DNA of 64,000 bases from Hyphomicrobium sp. (lineage in GTDB: Bacteria; Pseudomonadota; Alphaproteobacteria; Rhizobiales; Hyphomicrobiaceae). The position numbers were made by a program, and so were the translations under genes. A model generated the notes under the pieces. That model was not told where the DNA came from. It did not search any database and saw only the letters and a list, made by a program, of their open reading frames with translations. Location of the stretch: assembly GCA_003987725.1 (NCBI GenBank), contig RXJH01000013.1:213945-277944 (forward strand), given 5' to 3'. Shown in pieces: positions 35,479 through 45,464 of this stretch. Every line of letters begins with the position of its first letter. The first letter of the stretch is position 1.

Positions 35479-36207
35479 ATGGCACGGGTTGCCCTCGTCA
35501 CCGGAGGCACGCGCGGCATTGGCCACGCGATATCGATCGCACTTAAGAGCAAAGGCTACCGTGTTGCTGCGAGCTACGCCGGCAACGACGCCGCCGCGCA
35601 GGCCTTCCAGGCCGAGACGGGCATCCCCGTATACAAGTTCGACGTCGGCAACTACGAGGCGACGGAGAAAGCCGTTCAGCAAATCACGAAAGACGTCGGC
35701 CCCATCGATGTTCTCGTGAACAACGCCGGCATCACGCGCGACGTCATGTTCCACAAGATGACGAAGCAGCAGTGGGACGAAGTCATCGGAACGAACCTCA
35801 ACGGCTTGTTCAATGTCACCCGTCAGGTCTGGGAAGGAATGCGCGCCAGAAAGTTCGGACGCGTCATCAACATCTCGTCGATCAACGGCCAGAAAGGCCA
35901 GATGGGCCAGGTGAACTATTCGGCATCGAAAGCCGGCGACATCGGGTTCACGAAGGCATTGGCGCAGGAAGGCGCACGCGCCGGCATCACGGTCAACGTC
36001 ATCTGCCCTGGCTACATCGCGACCGAGATGGTGAAGGCAGTTCCGCAGGACGTTCTCGAGAAGAGCATTCTTCCGCAAATTCCGGTCGGTCGCCTCGGCG
36101 AACCCGACGAGATCGCGCGCTGCGTGGTGTTCCTCGCATCTGACGACGCTGGCTTCATCACTGGCTCGACGCTCACCGCCAACGGCGGCCAATATCTCGC
36201 GGGCTGA
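35479..36207 (+). CDS. phaB: Acetoacetyl-CoA reductase
   Basis: Reduces acetoacetyl-CoA to (R)-3-hydroxybutyryl-CoA with NADPH for PHB synthesis. The 242-aa short-chain dehydrogenase has the cofactor motif TGGTRGIG, the NNAG segment, the catalytic serine in INISSINGQKGQ and the YSASK Tyr/Lys pair. The QKGQMGQ...YSASKAG context is typical of PhaB. A GGAG site lies 8 nt before the ATG. It forms an operon with phaA and ends at a strong terminator. Confidence 0.94.
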   Translation: MARVALVTGGTRGIGHAISIALKSKGYRVAASYAGNDAAAQAFQAETGIPVYKFDVGNYEATEKAVQQITKDVGPIDVLVNNAGITRDVMFHKMTKQQWDEVIGTNLNGLFNVTRQVWEGMRARKFGRVINISSINGQKGQMGQVNYSASKAGDIGFTKALAQEGARAGITVNVICPGYIATEMVKAVPQDVLEKSILPQIPVGRLGEPDEIARCVVFLASDDAGFITGSTLTANGGQYLAG

Positions 36208-36260
36208 TCGGCCCTTGCGATCCCGCCGGCGTTCGCCGGTAAAAATTCACACATATGAAA

Positions 36261-36297
36261 AAGGCTCTGCCGGAAATCCGGTAGAGCCTTTTTCTTT
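36261..36297 (+). terminator. Strong rho-independent terminator after phaB
   Basis: A 13-bp stem (AAGGCTCTGCCGG / CCGGTAGAGCCTT, one G-U pair) with a 4-nt loop is followed by TTTCTTT. A smaller CCGGCG/CGCCGG hairpin at 36226-36239 precedes it. Confidence 0.9.
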
Positions 36298-36318
36298 GGC
36301 CTTGCTGCAGCCGGAACG

Positions 36319-38313
36319 TCAGCCGCGGAAGCGCGACGTGACGATGCGCGGAAACTCCTCCTCGCCGTCGCCCTGGGCATGAGCGTAGGCATTGGACGTG
36401 CGCCGCTCGGCATCCCGCTGCTGCTCGACCATCTGCTGCCGGCCCTCTTCGTTATTCCACCAGCGCTCGCCCGCATGCGCGGACGCTCCCGGCATCGGCG
36501 CTTGCGTCTGCTGCTGCAACGCGGCCCCGGGAGCGACACGCCCTCCGTAAGCCGGTTGCTGCCGCGCGGCCTGCTGCGGCTGAGGCGCCGAGAACCAGGC
36601 CTCGATCAGATCCAGTTCGTCGGCGGACAGGCTGAGGCCTTGGCTACGGCAGCGCGCCACGACGAAGTTGCGGAACCGCCCTGCGAAGAGGCTCGCCGAC
36701 GTTCCCTGCTCGAACCATGGATCGCTCTCGCTCACCACGTCATAGATGAAACGCAGATCGTCCCGCTTGATGTCGAGACCGAATTCACGCGCCCGCTGCG
36801 TAATGTTGACGAGCGTCTGCGCGCCCTGCAGTCCATTCGTCGTGATCTCTTGCGACATGACGTCGAAGAGAACGCGGTATTCCGCCGGAGCCAGCGCCGG
36901 CGCCTGGCAAGCCTCGTGGATGCGCGCGATCGACTGCTGGATCTGAGTGGCATGATCGGCTCCGCGCGGTGCGCCCGTTGCGGTTGCCGGCGGCGGAGGC
37001 GTCTGCGAAGCCTGCGGCCGCGCCAGTTCACGGCGCGGTTCAGGCTGATAGCTCGCCTGCTGAGGCGGCGGCGCGATCGGCTGCCGGCGCGGCTGCAATG
37101 CCGGAGCGGCCGCAGCCTGAGCGATCGAAGCTTGCGCGGCCGCCGGAGCAATGGCGGTGAGTTCCGGCATGCGTGCGGCCGGCATCGGCGGCGCCGGAGG
37201 CGCGGCAGGCGTCACCCGGTCAACGTAGCGCGACGGCGGCACGGTCGCCGGATATGCGTTCTGCGGCATGGCAGCGGGTGCGGCAGGCGAAGGCATGCGG
37301 GCCGGTGCCGACAACGCGGCATGTTGCGGCTGCGGTTCGACGCGCATCGGCTCAGGGTCGGGTTCGCGACGGCGCGGCTCCGCGACTGGCGGCGCCAGCT
37401 GCGGCGCGATCAGTCCGGACGCCGAGATGTGCCGGTTGCCGTCGAATACCGTGTAGGGCGCCGTGTCGCTGAGATGGATGTCGTCCGGAAGGTCGGCGAG
37501 AAGCAGATCGCGGAAGGAACCGTAGCCGCCCCAGTTCGTGCCGACCGTCTTATCGCGGCCGATGATGCGCACGGCCCGATCGGCCAACGTTTCGAGAGGC
37601 ACGGCCTGCGGCGCGAGGCGCACGAATTCCACGACCTCCGCGACAATGGCTTTCCGTGCCGCCTCGACGTCGATCACCGGAGCGGGAGCTGCAATCTCGC
37701 GCGGGCTTTCGCCCGAAATCGCGCGGCTGCCGCTGGTCAGCAGCGTAATTAGGTTAGACTCGCGAATTTCGCCGTCGCTGATCGCCGTATAGGGCTGCGC
37801 TGTGTGATCGTTTGCAAAAACGACCGTGCGGCGGGCGTGCGCGCGCAAGCGATGCAGCAGCGGCGTGAAGTCGGCGTCGCCCGACAGCAGGATGAACTCG
37901 TCGAAATACGTGTCGTGATTGAGAATATCACGAACGTCCATCACGATGCGGATATCGGCGGAATTCTTCAGCTGCGCCGTCAGCGGTGGGCAGTCTATGA
38001 CCTCGAACCCCGCGCGCAGGAAGTGATGGCGGATGAACGGGAACGAGTTCATGTCTGTCGAATTGTCGTGCGCATTGCGGCGGGGAACGGGATTGCCGTA
38101 GCAGCGGTTCATCGCGATGCGGCGCTCGCCGGGCAATGAATACGAGTTCGTGGACGTGATGAGTTCGCCGGACGCAATTCCTTGCAGCCACACAGCACTG
38201 TCTTTGGCGAAACGCTTCGCAGCGTCTTCGTTCTTACGTTTCAAAGATAGGTAGATGTTGTCGTAATCGACGAACACCGTAGATAGGACGGGTCCTGAGG
38301 ACTCGCGTTTCAT
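36319..38313 (-). CDS. NYN-domain protein with OST-HTH/LOTUS-like domain
   Basis: A 664-aa putative RNA-processing protein. The N-terminal NYN (PIN-like nuclease) domain spans about residues 10-195. Its acidic residues are in FVDYDNIYLSL (Asp16, Asp18), SADIRIVMDV (Asp120) and LSGDADF (Asp146, Asp148). Residues about 215-292 (ETLADRAVRIIG, then GGYGSFRDLLLADLPDDI) look like an OST-HTH/LOTUS RNA-binding domain. About 300-500 is Pro/Ala/Gln-rich and disordered, and a helical C-terminal domain follows. The start at 38313 is chosen because upstream in-frame codons read as non-conserved leader. It appears to be a single gene. Confidence 0.8.
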   Translation of the reverse strand: MKRESSGPVLSTVFVDYDNIYLSLKRKNEDAAKRFAKDSAVWLQGIASGELITSTNSYSLPGERRIAMNRCYGNPVPRRNAHDNSTDMNSFPFIRHHFLRAGFEVIDCPPLTAQLKNSADIRIVMDVRDILNHDTYFDEFILLSGDADFTPLLHRLRAHARRTVVFANDHTAQPYTAISDGEIRESNLITLLTSGSRAISGESPREIAAPAPVIDVEAARKAIVAEVVEFVRLAPQAVPLETLADRAVRIIGRDKTVGTNWGGYGSFRDLLLADLPDDIHLSDTAPYTVFDGNRHISASGLIAPQLAPPVAEPRRREPDPEPMRVEPQPQHAALSAPARMPSPAAPAAMPQNAYPATVPPSRYVDRVTPAAPPAPPMPAARMPELTAIAPAAAQASIAQAAAAPALQPRRQPIAPPPQQASYQPEPRRELARPQASQTPPPPATATGAPRGADHATQIQQSIARIHEACQAPALAPAEYRVLFDVMSQEITTNGLQGAQTLVNITQRAREFGLDIKRDDLRFIYDVVSESDPWFEQGTSASLFAGRFRNFVVARCRSQGLSLSADELDLIEAWFSAPQPQQAARQQPAYGGRVAPGAALQQQTQAPMPGASAHAGERWWNNEEGRQQMVEQQRDAERRTSNAYAHAQGDGEEEFPRIVTSRFRG

Positions 38314-38520
38314 GGACTGCAACCCCCGTGAATCGGAACATGATTCGCCGTCACTGTTGACGAGTCGAAAGCCTCCAGCAAGAAGCGCTACCGCACTGTT
38401 GGCGGATAAGGACAATTAACCCGTGGATGGAAGGCCATCGCGCCACGGCGTCGGAAAACGCAGTTGGGGACGACGTGTGGATTGTTGGCGAAAGGTTTTC
38501 TGCTGTTGCAGCTTCGCCGC

Positions 38521-38970
38521 TCAATCGACGGATGGAGGCGCGTCCGGAGAGAAGTCCGGCGCTGTCAGAATAAAGCCCTCGAACATGAAGGCCGGGGCCA
38601 CCGTGCATCCGACCAGCGTCCATTTCCCGAGGCTGCGGGCCTGTTGCCAATGACCGGCCGGAACGACCGCTTGTGGCCGCTCGCCATCGCCGAGGTCGCC
38701 GCCGAGCCGTAGGCGCGTGATTGGGCCGCCCGTCGGCGACACTTCGAGCAATAAGGGATCGCCCGCATAGAAGTGCCAGGCCTCCGCCGCATCCACCGCG
38801 TGCCAGTGCGAGCGTTCACCGGCCTTCAGAAGGAAGTAGATGGCGGTCGAAGCTGCGCGCGTTCCGGGCTCGGCGGCATCGCGAAACGTCTCGCGGTAAT
38901 GTCCGCCCTCTGGATGAGGAGAAAGGCCGAGCATTTCAATCACTTCGTCGCCGGAGAGATCTCGCTTCAA
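38521..38970 (-). CDS. DUF985 cupin-like protein
   Basis: A 149-aa cupin of the DUF985 family. The characteristic N-terminus LGLSPHPEGGHYRETFRD is followed by IYFLLKAGERSHWHAVDAAEAWHFYAGDPL, with cupin histidines, and the later GHWQQARSLGKWTLVGCTVAPAF. The molecular role of the family is unsettled. It lies 22 bp downstream of gloB in the same direction, a neighbourhood often conserved in Hyphomicrobiales. Confidence 0.88.
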   Translation of the reverse strand: MKRDLSGDEVIEMLGLSPHPEGGHYRETFRDAAEPGTRAASTAIYFLLKAGERSHWHAVDAAEAWHFYAGDPLLLEVSPTGGPITRLRLGGDLGDGERPQAVVPAGHWQQARSLGKWTLVGCTVAPAFMFEGFILTAPDFSPDAPPSVD

Positions 38971-38992
38971 AGGATCCTCCTCGCGCGGCCGG

Positions 38993-39763
38993 TCAGGCCT
39001 TGTTCTTCAGTTGACGGAGGCGCGCAAACACTTCCCAATCCGGCGCGCCGAGCATTCCGAGGCGCGCTTGGATCGCGCGCGACCCCGGTCTGAGAAAAGG
39101 ATTGGTTGCCCGTTCGATTTCGATCGTGGTCGGCAGCGTCGGCCGTCCGGCAGCGCGCATGGCTTCGACCTCGGCCACCCGCTTTTTCAACGCGTCGTTT
39201 TCGGGCTCGATGCTGAGCGCGAAGCGGGCATTGTTGAGCGTATACTCATGGCCGCAATAAATTTTGGTGTCGCCGGGCAAGCCCGCGATTTTCGAGACCG
39301 ACTCCCACATTGTCTCCGGGTCGCCCTCGAAAATGCGCCCGCATCCGAGCGAAAAGAGCGTGTCTCCGGTGAAGGCCAGTCCGTCCTCTGGGAAGTAGTA
39401 AGTGACGTGGCCTAGCGTGTGGCCCGGGGTTTCGAGAACTTCGATCGGGTGACCGGCAAATTCGAGTTTGCTTCCCGCCTTGACGACGCGCGTCAGCCCC
39501 GGAATGCGGTCGGCCTCAGCTTCTGGACCCGTCACGCTTGCGCCGTAGTGTGCCTTGAGTTCGGCAATACCGGCTGTGTGATCGGTGTGGTGATGCGTTA
39601 TGAAGAGGTGATTGAGCCGCCAGCCCCGTTCGGCCAAGGCAGACTTGATCGCCGCTCCACAAGGCGCGTCGATGACGGCCGTTTCGCCGGTTTCCGGCTC
39701 GTGCAGAAGAACGCTGTAATTGTCCGCCAGGCACGGCAGTAGAACGATATCGAGAGCTCCCAT
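38993..39763 (-). CDS. gloB: Hydroxyacylglutathione hydrolase (glyoxalase II)
   Basis: Hydrolyses S-lactoylglutathione in methylglyoxal detoxification. The 256-aa protein has the metallo-beta-lactamase THHHTDHTAG metal motif. Further ligands lie in TPGHTLGHV, FTGDTLFSLGCGR and YCGHEYT, and the C-terminal HAGH domain ends with NPFLR. The start at 39763 gives the usual family length; an upstream ATG (39799) would add 12 residues. It is divergent from a methyltransferase. Confidence 0.94.
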   Translation of the reverse strand: MGALDIVLLPCLADNYSVLLHEPETGETAVIDAPCGAAIKSALAERGWRLNHLFITHHHTDHTAGIAELKAHYGASVTGPEAEADRIPGLTRVVKAGSKLEFAGHPIEVLETPGHTLGHVTYYFPEDGLAFTGDTLFSLGCGRIFEGDPETMWESVSKIAGLPGDTKIYCGHEYTLNNARFALSIEPENDALKKRVAEVEAMRAAGRPTLPTTIEIERATNPFLRPGSRAIQARLGMLGAPDWEVFARLRQLKNKA

Positions 39764-39920
39764 GGCGGGGACTTTGGTTGGACGCGTCTGCCGTGTCAAA
39801 CGGAACGAAACGACGCAGCGAAGCGGAGGGTTTTGCGAGCACGGGCTGTCTCTGTCGTCCCGGATCGTTTAGAGACAAACCCGGTAGAACCGATTTTTTT
39901 CAATCCTGGTAAGCGCCAAG

Positions 39921-40661
39921 ATGCCTCTCGACGCAAAGACCTTGAGAGATTTCTACAGAACCCCCCTGGGCCGGGTGGTTCGGCGTCAGCTTGCGACGGC
40001 CATACGCTTGCGCTGGAACCGGGTGAACGGCTTGACCGTCGCGGGCGTCGGGTTCGCCTCGCCGTTTCTTGGGACTTTCCGGACCGAAGCAGCCCGCCTC
40101 GCCTGTCTGATGCCGGCCCGCCAGGGGGCGATCGTCTGGCCCAGAGCCGGCCACTGTCACTCCATTCTTGTCTCGGAGAACCAATGGCCATTGCCCGACA
40201 ATTCCGTTGATCGGCTCCTGGCCGTCCATTGCCTGGAGCAGGCCGAGCGCGCCGGACCCTTGCTCCGCGAGATGTGGCGGGTGCTGAAGCCGGACGGCCG
40301 GGCGCTGTTCGTCGTTCCCAATCGCCGGGGCCTCTGGTCGCGCATGGACCGGACGCCCTTCGGTCATGGCCTGCCGTTCAGCCGCGGGCAGCTCGAAACG
40401 CAGCTTACCGACGCGCTCTTCACGCCCGTCGATTGGGGCGAGGCGCTCTATTTTCCGCCCGTCAACCAGCGCCTCTTGCTGCGCGTTGCGAACCCGTTGG
40501 AGCGTTTCGGATCGAGCATGTCGATCGGCGTCGCAGGCGTCATCTTGGTCGAGGCGAAGAAGGAAGTGATGGCGCCCGTCGGTACCGGCAAGCGGGTCGC
40601 TCAACCGGCAAGTCTTAAACCGGTCGAGACGCGCAGCACGACTGGCGTTCGCCGCTTCTAG
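39921..40661 (+). CDS. Class I SAM-dependent methyltransferase
   Basis: A 246-aa predicted methyltransferase of the methyltransf_11 type. The usual SAM-binding GxGxG loop is weak, but the post-I region is clear (LPDNSVDRLLAVHCLEQAERAGPLLREMWRVLKPDGRALFVVPNRRG). The GLPFSRGQLETQL tail is typical of the conserved family found beside gloB in alphaproteobacteria. Substrate unknown. Its stop codon overlaps that of convergent metW. Confidence 0.82.
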   Translation: MPLDAKTLRDFYRTPLGRVVRRQLATAIRLRWNRVNGLTVAGVGFASPFLGTFRTEAARLACLMPARQGAIVWPRAGHCHSILVSENQWPLPDNSVDRLLAVHCLEQAERAGPLLREMWRVLKPDGRALFVVPNRRGLWSRMDRTPFGHGLPFSRGQLETQLTDALFTPVDWGEALYFPPVNQRLLLRVANPLERFGSSMSIGVAGVILVEAKKEVMAPVGTGKRVAQPASLKPVETRSTTGVRRF

Positions 40662-41323
40662 CGATTGGCGGGGGGGAGTCCGGGGCCGCGCAACAGAAAC
40701 ACGGCCTTTTCCCCGAACATGTTCTGCATCGACAACGACCATTTGATCGGCAGGCGCGCACCATAGGCATTGAACGCCACCGCTTGCTCGACGTTCGCAT
40801 GAACGAGTTCGCAGAGATCAGCGAAATCGCGGATCGTGCAGAGATGCGCGTTGGGCGTCAGATACCACTGGTCAGGCAGGTTATCGTTGACCGGCATGCG
40901 GCCGGAAAAAAGCAGCTTCGTGCGCACCTGCCAGTGACCGAAGTTCGGGAACGAAACGATGGCCCGCCGGCCGATCCTGAGCAAATTCTCGAGCACGTTC
41001 TTAGGCTGCCGCGTCGCCTGGATCGTCAGCGAAAGAATGGCGTAGTCGAAAGCCTGATCAGGATAATTATCGAGATCGCGATCAGCGTCGCCCTGAATGA
41101 CGGAAAGGCCGTGCGCCACACAGGCGTTGACCTTGTCACGCTGCAGCTCGACGCCCCGTCCGTCAACGCCCTTGCGCTCGGATAGGAGCTGCAAAAGCTC
41201 GCCGTCGCCGCAGCCGACATCGAGAACGCGCGAGCCCGCTTCCACCATCTCGGCGATGAGCACATGGTCGACGCGCGGGACCTTCGGTCCGCCAACGATT
41301 TTTCCGAGATCGGGAGCGTTCAT
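40658..41323 (-). CDS. metW: Methionine biosynthesis protein MetW
   Basis: A 221-aa SAM-fold protein required with MetX for homoserine O-acetylation in many bacteria. The motif [15 protein letters not shown] and the later [15 protein letters not shown] and [10 protein letters not shown] segments are MetW hallmarks. The ATG at 41323 overlaps the metX stop by 4 bp (ATGA), which indicates translational coupling. Its stop overlaps the convergent methyltransferase. Confidence 0.92.
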   Translation of the reverse strand: MNAPDLGKIVGGPKVPRVDHVLIAEMVEAGSRVLDVGCGDGELLQLLSERKGVDGRGVELQRDKVNACVAHGLSVIQGDADRDLDNYPDQAFDYAILSLTIQATRQPKNVLENLLRIGRRAIVSFPNFGHWQVRTKLLFSGRMPVNDNLPDQWYLTPNAHLCTIRDFADLCELVHANVEQAVAFNAYGARLPIKWSLSMQNMFGEKAVFLLRGPGLPPANR

Positions 41324-42519
41324 TTCCGCGCCTCCGCCGCGCCGAGGCCGCGCTTCGTCGCGGCGGCATTGAGAAATCCGCGGATGGTCGCGAAAAACGT
41401 CGGCTCTTCCAGCAGAAACGCATCGTGGCCCTTGTCGCTCTCGATCTCGACGAACGAGACGTTGGCGGCAACCGCGTTCAGCGCCTGCACGATTTCGCGG
41501 CTCTCGCGCGTCGGATAGAGCCAGTCCGAGGTGAACGACACGACGCAAAAACGCGTCTTCGTCCCGCGAAATGCATTGGCGAGAACGCCACCGGCGCCTT
41601 CGCGCATGTCGAAATAATCAAGCGCGCGCGTGATGTAGAGATAGCTGTTGGCATCGAAGCGATCGACGAACGTCGACCCCTGATGACGGAGATAGCTCTC
41701 GACCTGAAACTCGGCATTGAACGAGAACGACAGCGACGACCGGTCCTGCAAGTTGCGGCCGAATTTTCGATGCAGCGCTTCTTCCGAAAGGTACGTGATG
41801 TGCGCGGCCATGCGCGCGACCGCGAGGCCGTTCTTCGGCACGGTGCCCGCAGCATAATAATTGCCGCCCGACCATTCGGGGTCAGCCATGACGGCCTGTC
41901 GGCCGACCTCGTGAAACGCGATGTTCTGAGAGGAGTGCCAGGCCGCTGTCGCAATCGGCACGGCGGCGAACACGCGATCCTTGTAGCGTGATGCCCACTC
42001 GAGAACCTGCATGCCGCCCATCGAGCCACCGATCACCGCGAACAACTGGTCGACGCCGAGATAGTCGATGAGACGCGCCTGCGCCTCGACCATGTCGCCA
42101 ACGGTGATGACCGGAAAGGTGAGGCCGTAGGGAGCGCCCGTCTTCGGATTGATCGACGCCGGACCCGTCGAGCCCATACAGCCGCCGACGACGTTCGAGC
42201 AGATGACGAAGAAACGGTTCGTGTCGATCGGCTTACCCGGCCCGACCATATTGTCCCACCACCCAGGCTTGCCGGTGATGGGGTGGCGGCTCGCGACGTA
42301 CTGATCGGCGGTCAGCGCGTGGCAGATCAAAATTGCGTTGGACTTCGCCGCATTGAGTTCGCCATAGGTCTCATAGGCGATGGAAAACGGCGCCAGATCC
42401 TGCTGGCAGGCAAGGCGCAGCGGCGCGCTGGCGTCGAAATGCACGACCGGGCTCGACGGCGTATCCACCTGGGGATGCCGCCGCGAGACAGGGGCAAGAT
42501 TGGGCGAGGCGCCAGTCAT
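41320..42519 (-). CDS. metX: Homoserine O-acetyltransferase
   Basis: Acetylates homoserine in methionine synthesis. The 399-aa alpha/beta hydrolase-fold enzyme has [20 protein letters not shown], the nucleophile motif GGSMGGMQ and the C-terminal DGHDAFL-like segment ([10 protein letters not shown]) with the catalytic histidine. Operon metX-metW. It is divergent from hisC across about 150 bp; a SAM-II riboswitch was looked for there and not found. Confidence 0.94.
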   Translation of the reverse strand: MTGASPNLAPVSRRHPQVDTPSSPVVHFDASAPLRLACQQDLAPFSIAYETYGELNAAKSNAILICHALTADQYVASRHPITGKPGWWDNMVGPGKPIDTNRFFVICSNVVGGCMGSTGPASINPKTGAPYGLTFPVITVGDMVEAQARLIDYLGVDQLFAVIGGSMGGMQVLEWASRYKDRVFAAVPIATAAWHSSQNIAFHEVGRQAVMADPEWSGGNYYAAGTVPKNGLAVARMAAHITYLSEEALHRKFGRNLQDRSSLSFSFNAEFQVESYLRHQGSTFVDRFDANSYLYITRALDYFDMREGAGGVLANAFRGTKTRFCVVSFTSDWLYPTRESREIVQALNAVAANVSFVEIESDKGHDAFLLEEPTFFATIRGFLNAAATKRGLGAAEARK

Positions 42520-42671
42520 CGTATTGGTTCGATGTCCAAGGAGCTAAACGGTAGGGCGGGCTTGCTAGGCTGGCCGCAGATAAAGTCAACTTTAAACTTT
42601 GATTTCAAGTGGTGAAGACCCTATCAATGCGCCCGAAATCGACAAGACCGGTCAAGAATTCGAGATAATAT

Positions 42672-43775
42672 ATGGTGGTTACTGCGCCAATTGCACGTCC
42701 TGGCATCCTGGACATTGCCGCTTACGTCCCCGGCGAAAGCAAGGCGGGCGGCAGTTTGCCCCCCGTCAAGCTATCCTCGAACGAGACACCTCTTGGGGCC
42801 AGCCCTGCGGCAATTGCGGCCTTCAAGATGGCCGCGGGCGAGCTTGAGCGCTATCCGGACGGTCAGGCGACGTTGCTCCGCGATGCCATCGCCCGGCGCT
42901 ATGGGCTCGACGCGCGCCGCATCGTCTGCGGATCGGGCTCGGACGAGCTGCTGGGTCTCTTGGCGCGCGGCTACCTCGGTCCCGGTGACGAGGCAATCTA
43001 TACCGCGCACGGCTTCCTCGTTTACCGCATCGCGATTCTGACGAACGGCGCGACGCCGGTCGTGGCGCCCGAACGCGACCTGAAGACGGACGTCGATGCC
43101 ATTCTCGCAGCCGTCACGCCGAAGACCCGCGTCGTCTTTATCGCCAACCCGAACAACCCGACGGGCACATACATCCCGATCGAGGAAGTGCGCCGCCTGC
43201 GTGCCGGCCTCCGCGGCGATATCCTGCTCGTGCTCGACGCCGCCTATTCCGAGTACGTCAGCAAGAACGATTACGAGGCCGGGCTCGAACTCGTCGCCAC
43301 GACCACCAACACGGTCATGACGCGCACGTTCTCGAAAATCTATGGGCTCGCCGCGCTCCGTATCGGTTGGGCCTATTGCCCGCCTGAGATCGCCGACGTG
43401 CTCAATCGCATTCGAGGTCCCTTCAATCTGTCGTCTCCGGCGATTGCCGCAGGCGCCGCCGCGATCGAGGACATCGAGCACACGGAACGCGCCAGGCTGC
43501 ACAACGACAAATGGCTGCCATGGGTCGTGAGCGAGCTTGAAAAGCTCGGTCTCAGCGTGACGCCGAGCGTTGCGAACTTCGTGCTGATCCACTTCGACGG
43601 CGTCAAAGGCAAGACGGCATCCGAAGCTGACGAGTTTCTGAAGGCCAACGGCATCATCGTGCGCAAAGTCGGCGGCTACGGCTTTCCGAACGCGCTCCGC
43701 ATGACGATCGGGTCCGAGAACGACAACAAGCGCGTCATCGAAGCGCTCGCCCGTTACCTGAAGGGCGGGGCTTGA
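42672..43775 (+). CDS. hisC: Histidinol-phosphate / aromatic aminotransferase
   Basis: A PLP-dependent class I/II aminotransferase of 367 aa. Markers are [40 protein letters not shown], the PLP lysine region [16 protein letters not shown], and the C-terminal NALRMTIGS arginine. Because it is coupled to tyrA, it may act mainly on aromatic keto acids (the HisC2/AroH type) as well as in histidine synthesis. The stop overlaps the tyrA start (TGATG). Confidence 0.92.
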   Translation: MVVTAPIARPGILDIAAYVPGESKAGGSLPPVKLSSNETPLGASPAAIAAFKMAAGELERYPDGQATLLRDAIARRYGLDARRIVCGSGSDELLGLLARGYLGPGDEAIYTAHGFLVYRIAILTNGATPVVAPERDLKTDVDAILAAVTPKTRVVFIANPNNPTGTYIPIEEVRRLRAGLRGDILLVLDAAYSEYVSKNDYEAGLELVATTTNTVMTRTFSKIYGLAALRIGWAYCPPEIADVLNRIRGPFNLSSPAIAAGAAAIEDIEHTERARLHNDKWLPWVVSELEKLGLSVTPSVANFVLIHFDGVKGKTASEADEFLKANGIIVRKVGGYGFPNALRMTIGSENDNKRVIEALARYLKGGA

Positions 43776-44737
43776 TGGCCAAACCGGAAAGTATGACCGT
43801 GAGCACGACCAAGCCGATGTTCAAGCGTCTGGCGCTGATCGGCATTGGCCTCATCGGCTCGTCGATCAGCCATGCTGCGCGGCGCGCTGGGCTCGTCGGC
43901 GACATCGTCGGCTGCGCAATCGCACCCGAGACACGCGCCAGGGCAGAAGAACTCGGCCTCGTCAGAAAGGCATACGCCGATCCTGTTGACGCCGTGAAAG
44001 GCGCCGATCTCGTCATCCTCTGCACGCCCGTCGGCGCCTATAAGAAAATTGCCGAAGCGATCGGACCGCACCTCGAACCGGGAGCCATCATCTCCGACGT
44101 CGGCTCGGTGAAGGCCGCACCCATCAATGACATCGCGCCGCATATTCCCGCAGGCGTTCACTTCATCGCCGGACATCCGATCGCGGGAACCGAGCAATCG
44201 GGACCCGACGCAGGCTTCGCCGAACTCTTCGACGGACGCTGGTGCATCCTGACGCCCACCGACGCGGCGGATCCCGCGGCGCTCGCGAAACTGGAGGAGT
44301 TCTGGCGGAAGCTCGGCTCGAACGTCGAGATCATGACGCCCGAGCATCACGACATGGTGCTCGCGATCACGAGCCACGTTCCGCACCTGATCGCCTACAA
44401 CATCGTCAACACGGCAGCCCATCTCGAGCGCGTGACCGATAGCGAGGTCATCAAGTTCTCGGCCGGCGGCTTTCGCGATTTCACGCGCATCGCCGCTTCC
44501 GATCCGGTGATGTGGCGCGACGTCTTTTTGAACAACAAAGACGCCGTCCTCGAAATGCTCGGCCGCTTCGCCGAAGATCTCACCGCGCTGCAACGCGCCA
44601 TCCGTTTTGCTGATGGCGACACGCTGCAACGTCTCTTCACCGAAGCGCGCGCGATCCGCCGAGAAGTCATCCAGGCAGGCCAGGATACGGCGCAGCCCGA
44701 CTTCGGCCGCACGGCCGCTCGCGCAAAAGATAAATAG
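43775..44737 (+). CDS. tyrA: Prephenate/arogenate dehydrogenase
   Basis: Oxidative decarboxylation of prephenate or arogenate in tyrosine synthesis. The 320-aa protein has the NAD motif IGIGLIGSSISHAARRAG and the substrate-binding histidines and arginines in GHPIAGTEQSGP and ITSHVPHLIAYN. FRDFTRIAASDPVMWRDVFLNN is also typical. It is translationally coupled to hisC. Whether it prefers prephenate or arogenate cannot be decided here. Confidence 0.93.
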   Translation: MAKPESMTVSTTKPMFKRLALIGIGLIGSSISHAARRAGLVGDIVGCAIAPETRARAEELGLVRKAYADPVDAVKGADLVILCTPVGAYKKIAEAIGPHLEPGAIISDVGSVKAAPINDIAPHIPAGVHFIAGHPIAGTEQSGPDAGFAELFDGRWCILTPTDAADPAALAKLEEFWRKLGSNVEIMTPEHHDMVLAITSHVPHLIAYNIVNTAAHLERVTDSEVIKFSAGGFRDFTRIAASDPVMWRDVFLNNKDAVLEMLGRFAEDLTALQRAIRFADGDTLQRLFTEARAIRREVIQAGQDTAQPDFGRTAARAKDK

Positions 44738-44761
44738 AACTGAGGGCTTGTCGCTCGGCGA

Positions 44762-45184
44762 TTAGGCGGAGTGCGGTTCTGTCAGGAACTGCGCGGTGAT
44801 GAGATCGGCCTCGACCGCTTCTGCTTCCTGCGATGAGGATGCGAGCAAGTGCACGTGAACTTCATCGGCGCCGAGCGCTGCCGAATGCTGGCGGATTTCC
44901 GCGAGGTTCTGCGTCGGGCAGCGATTGGCGAGGCGGCCGATCGCGAGCACCGTGCGCCGTGAACGGTCGCTGCGGCGGACGAGAATGTAGTTCGCGTCTT
45001 CCAATGTCGGGCAGTCGAAAAGGCTGTAGACGGTGTGTACGTAGCGTTTGCCCGACGCGCCGGTCCAGAAATGAAATCTCGGCGGAGCTTCAGGAAGCGG
45101 TGTTCCCAAGTTCGCCAGCGGAGCGGCTTCGGCCGCCTGCCGGTTGGCTCGGAACGCAGCAAGCTGAATAATTTCGGCACTCAT
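44762..45184 (-). CDS. Conserved hypothetical protein (140 aa)
   Basis: No known domain is recognised. The start at 45184 has GGGG about ten bases upstream. The protein has an N-terminal helix (EIIQLAAFRANRQAAEAA) and a compact beta-rich centre (RFHFWTGASGKRYVHTVYSL, YILVRRSDRSRRTVLAIG). The end, LAEIRQHSAALGADEVHVHLLA, is acidic and helical. It is a stand-alone cytoplasmic gene next to tyrA. An imperfect inverted repeat (8-bp arms at 45216-45223 and 45231-45238) lies upstream and could be an operator. Confidence 0.7.
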   Translation of the reverse strand: MSAEIIQLAAFRANRQAAEAAPLANLGTPLPEAPPRFHFWTGASGKRYVHTVYSLFDCPTLEDANYILVRRSDRSRRTVLAIGRLANRCPTQNLAEIRQHSAALGADEVHVHLLASSSQEAEAVEADLITAQFLTEPHSA

Positions 45185-45464
45185 AACGCACACCCCTTAT
45201 CGGCGACACTTACCGATTACTGCTTTTCATGCAGTGATACCCGCCCGGCCGTGAGGAATGGTGAACTTTGGTCCGAAAATTTGACGCGATTGCCCCATCC
45301 GCGCCTCGATGGTCAATGAAGTGTTGAGAACGGCACGGATTGCAAACACTCCGCGCGAGTATGCGCGGTTCATCGGCGCAAACGTCAACGCGCGTTAGCA
45401 ATCTGAAGCGTGGAGGGGAGCAGGATGAGGTCGCGGTCGCTCCGGTATTGTTAATTGCCGAGCG

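Noticed and set aside
37173-37752. Long plus-strand ORFs opposite the NYN protein gene
   Set aside because: Arg/Ala/Gly-rich frames with no start signal or domain. They are antisense shadows of the high-GC, Pro/Ala-rich coding strand.
42520-42671. SAM-II riboswitch upstream of metX
   Set aside because: The minus strand was read for the conserved GATTT...TTG...ATAAA...GCTAAA pattern. GATTT and TTG occur, but the pseudoknot partner GCTAAA and the pairing stem do not.
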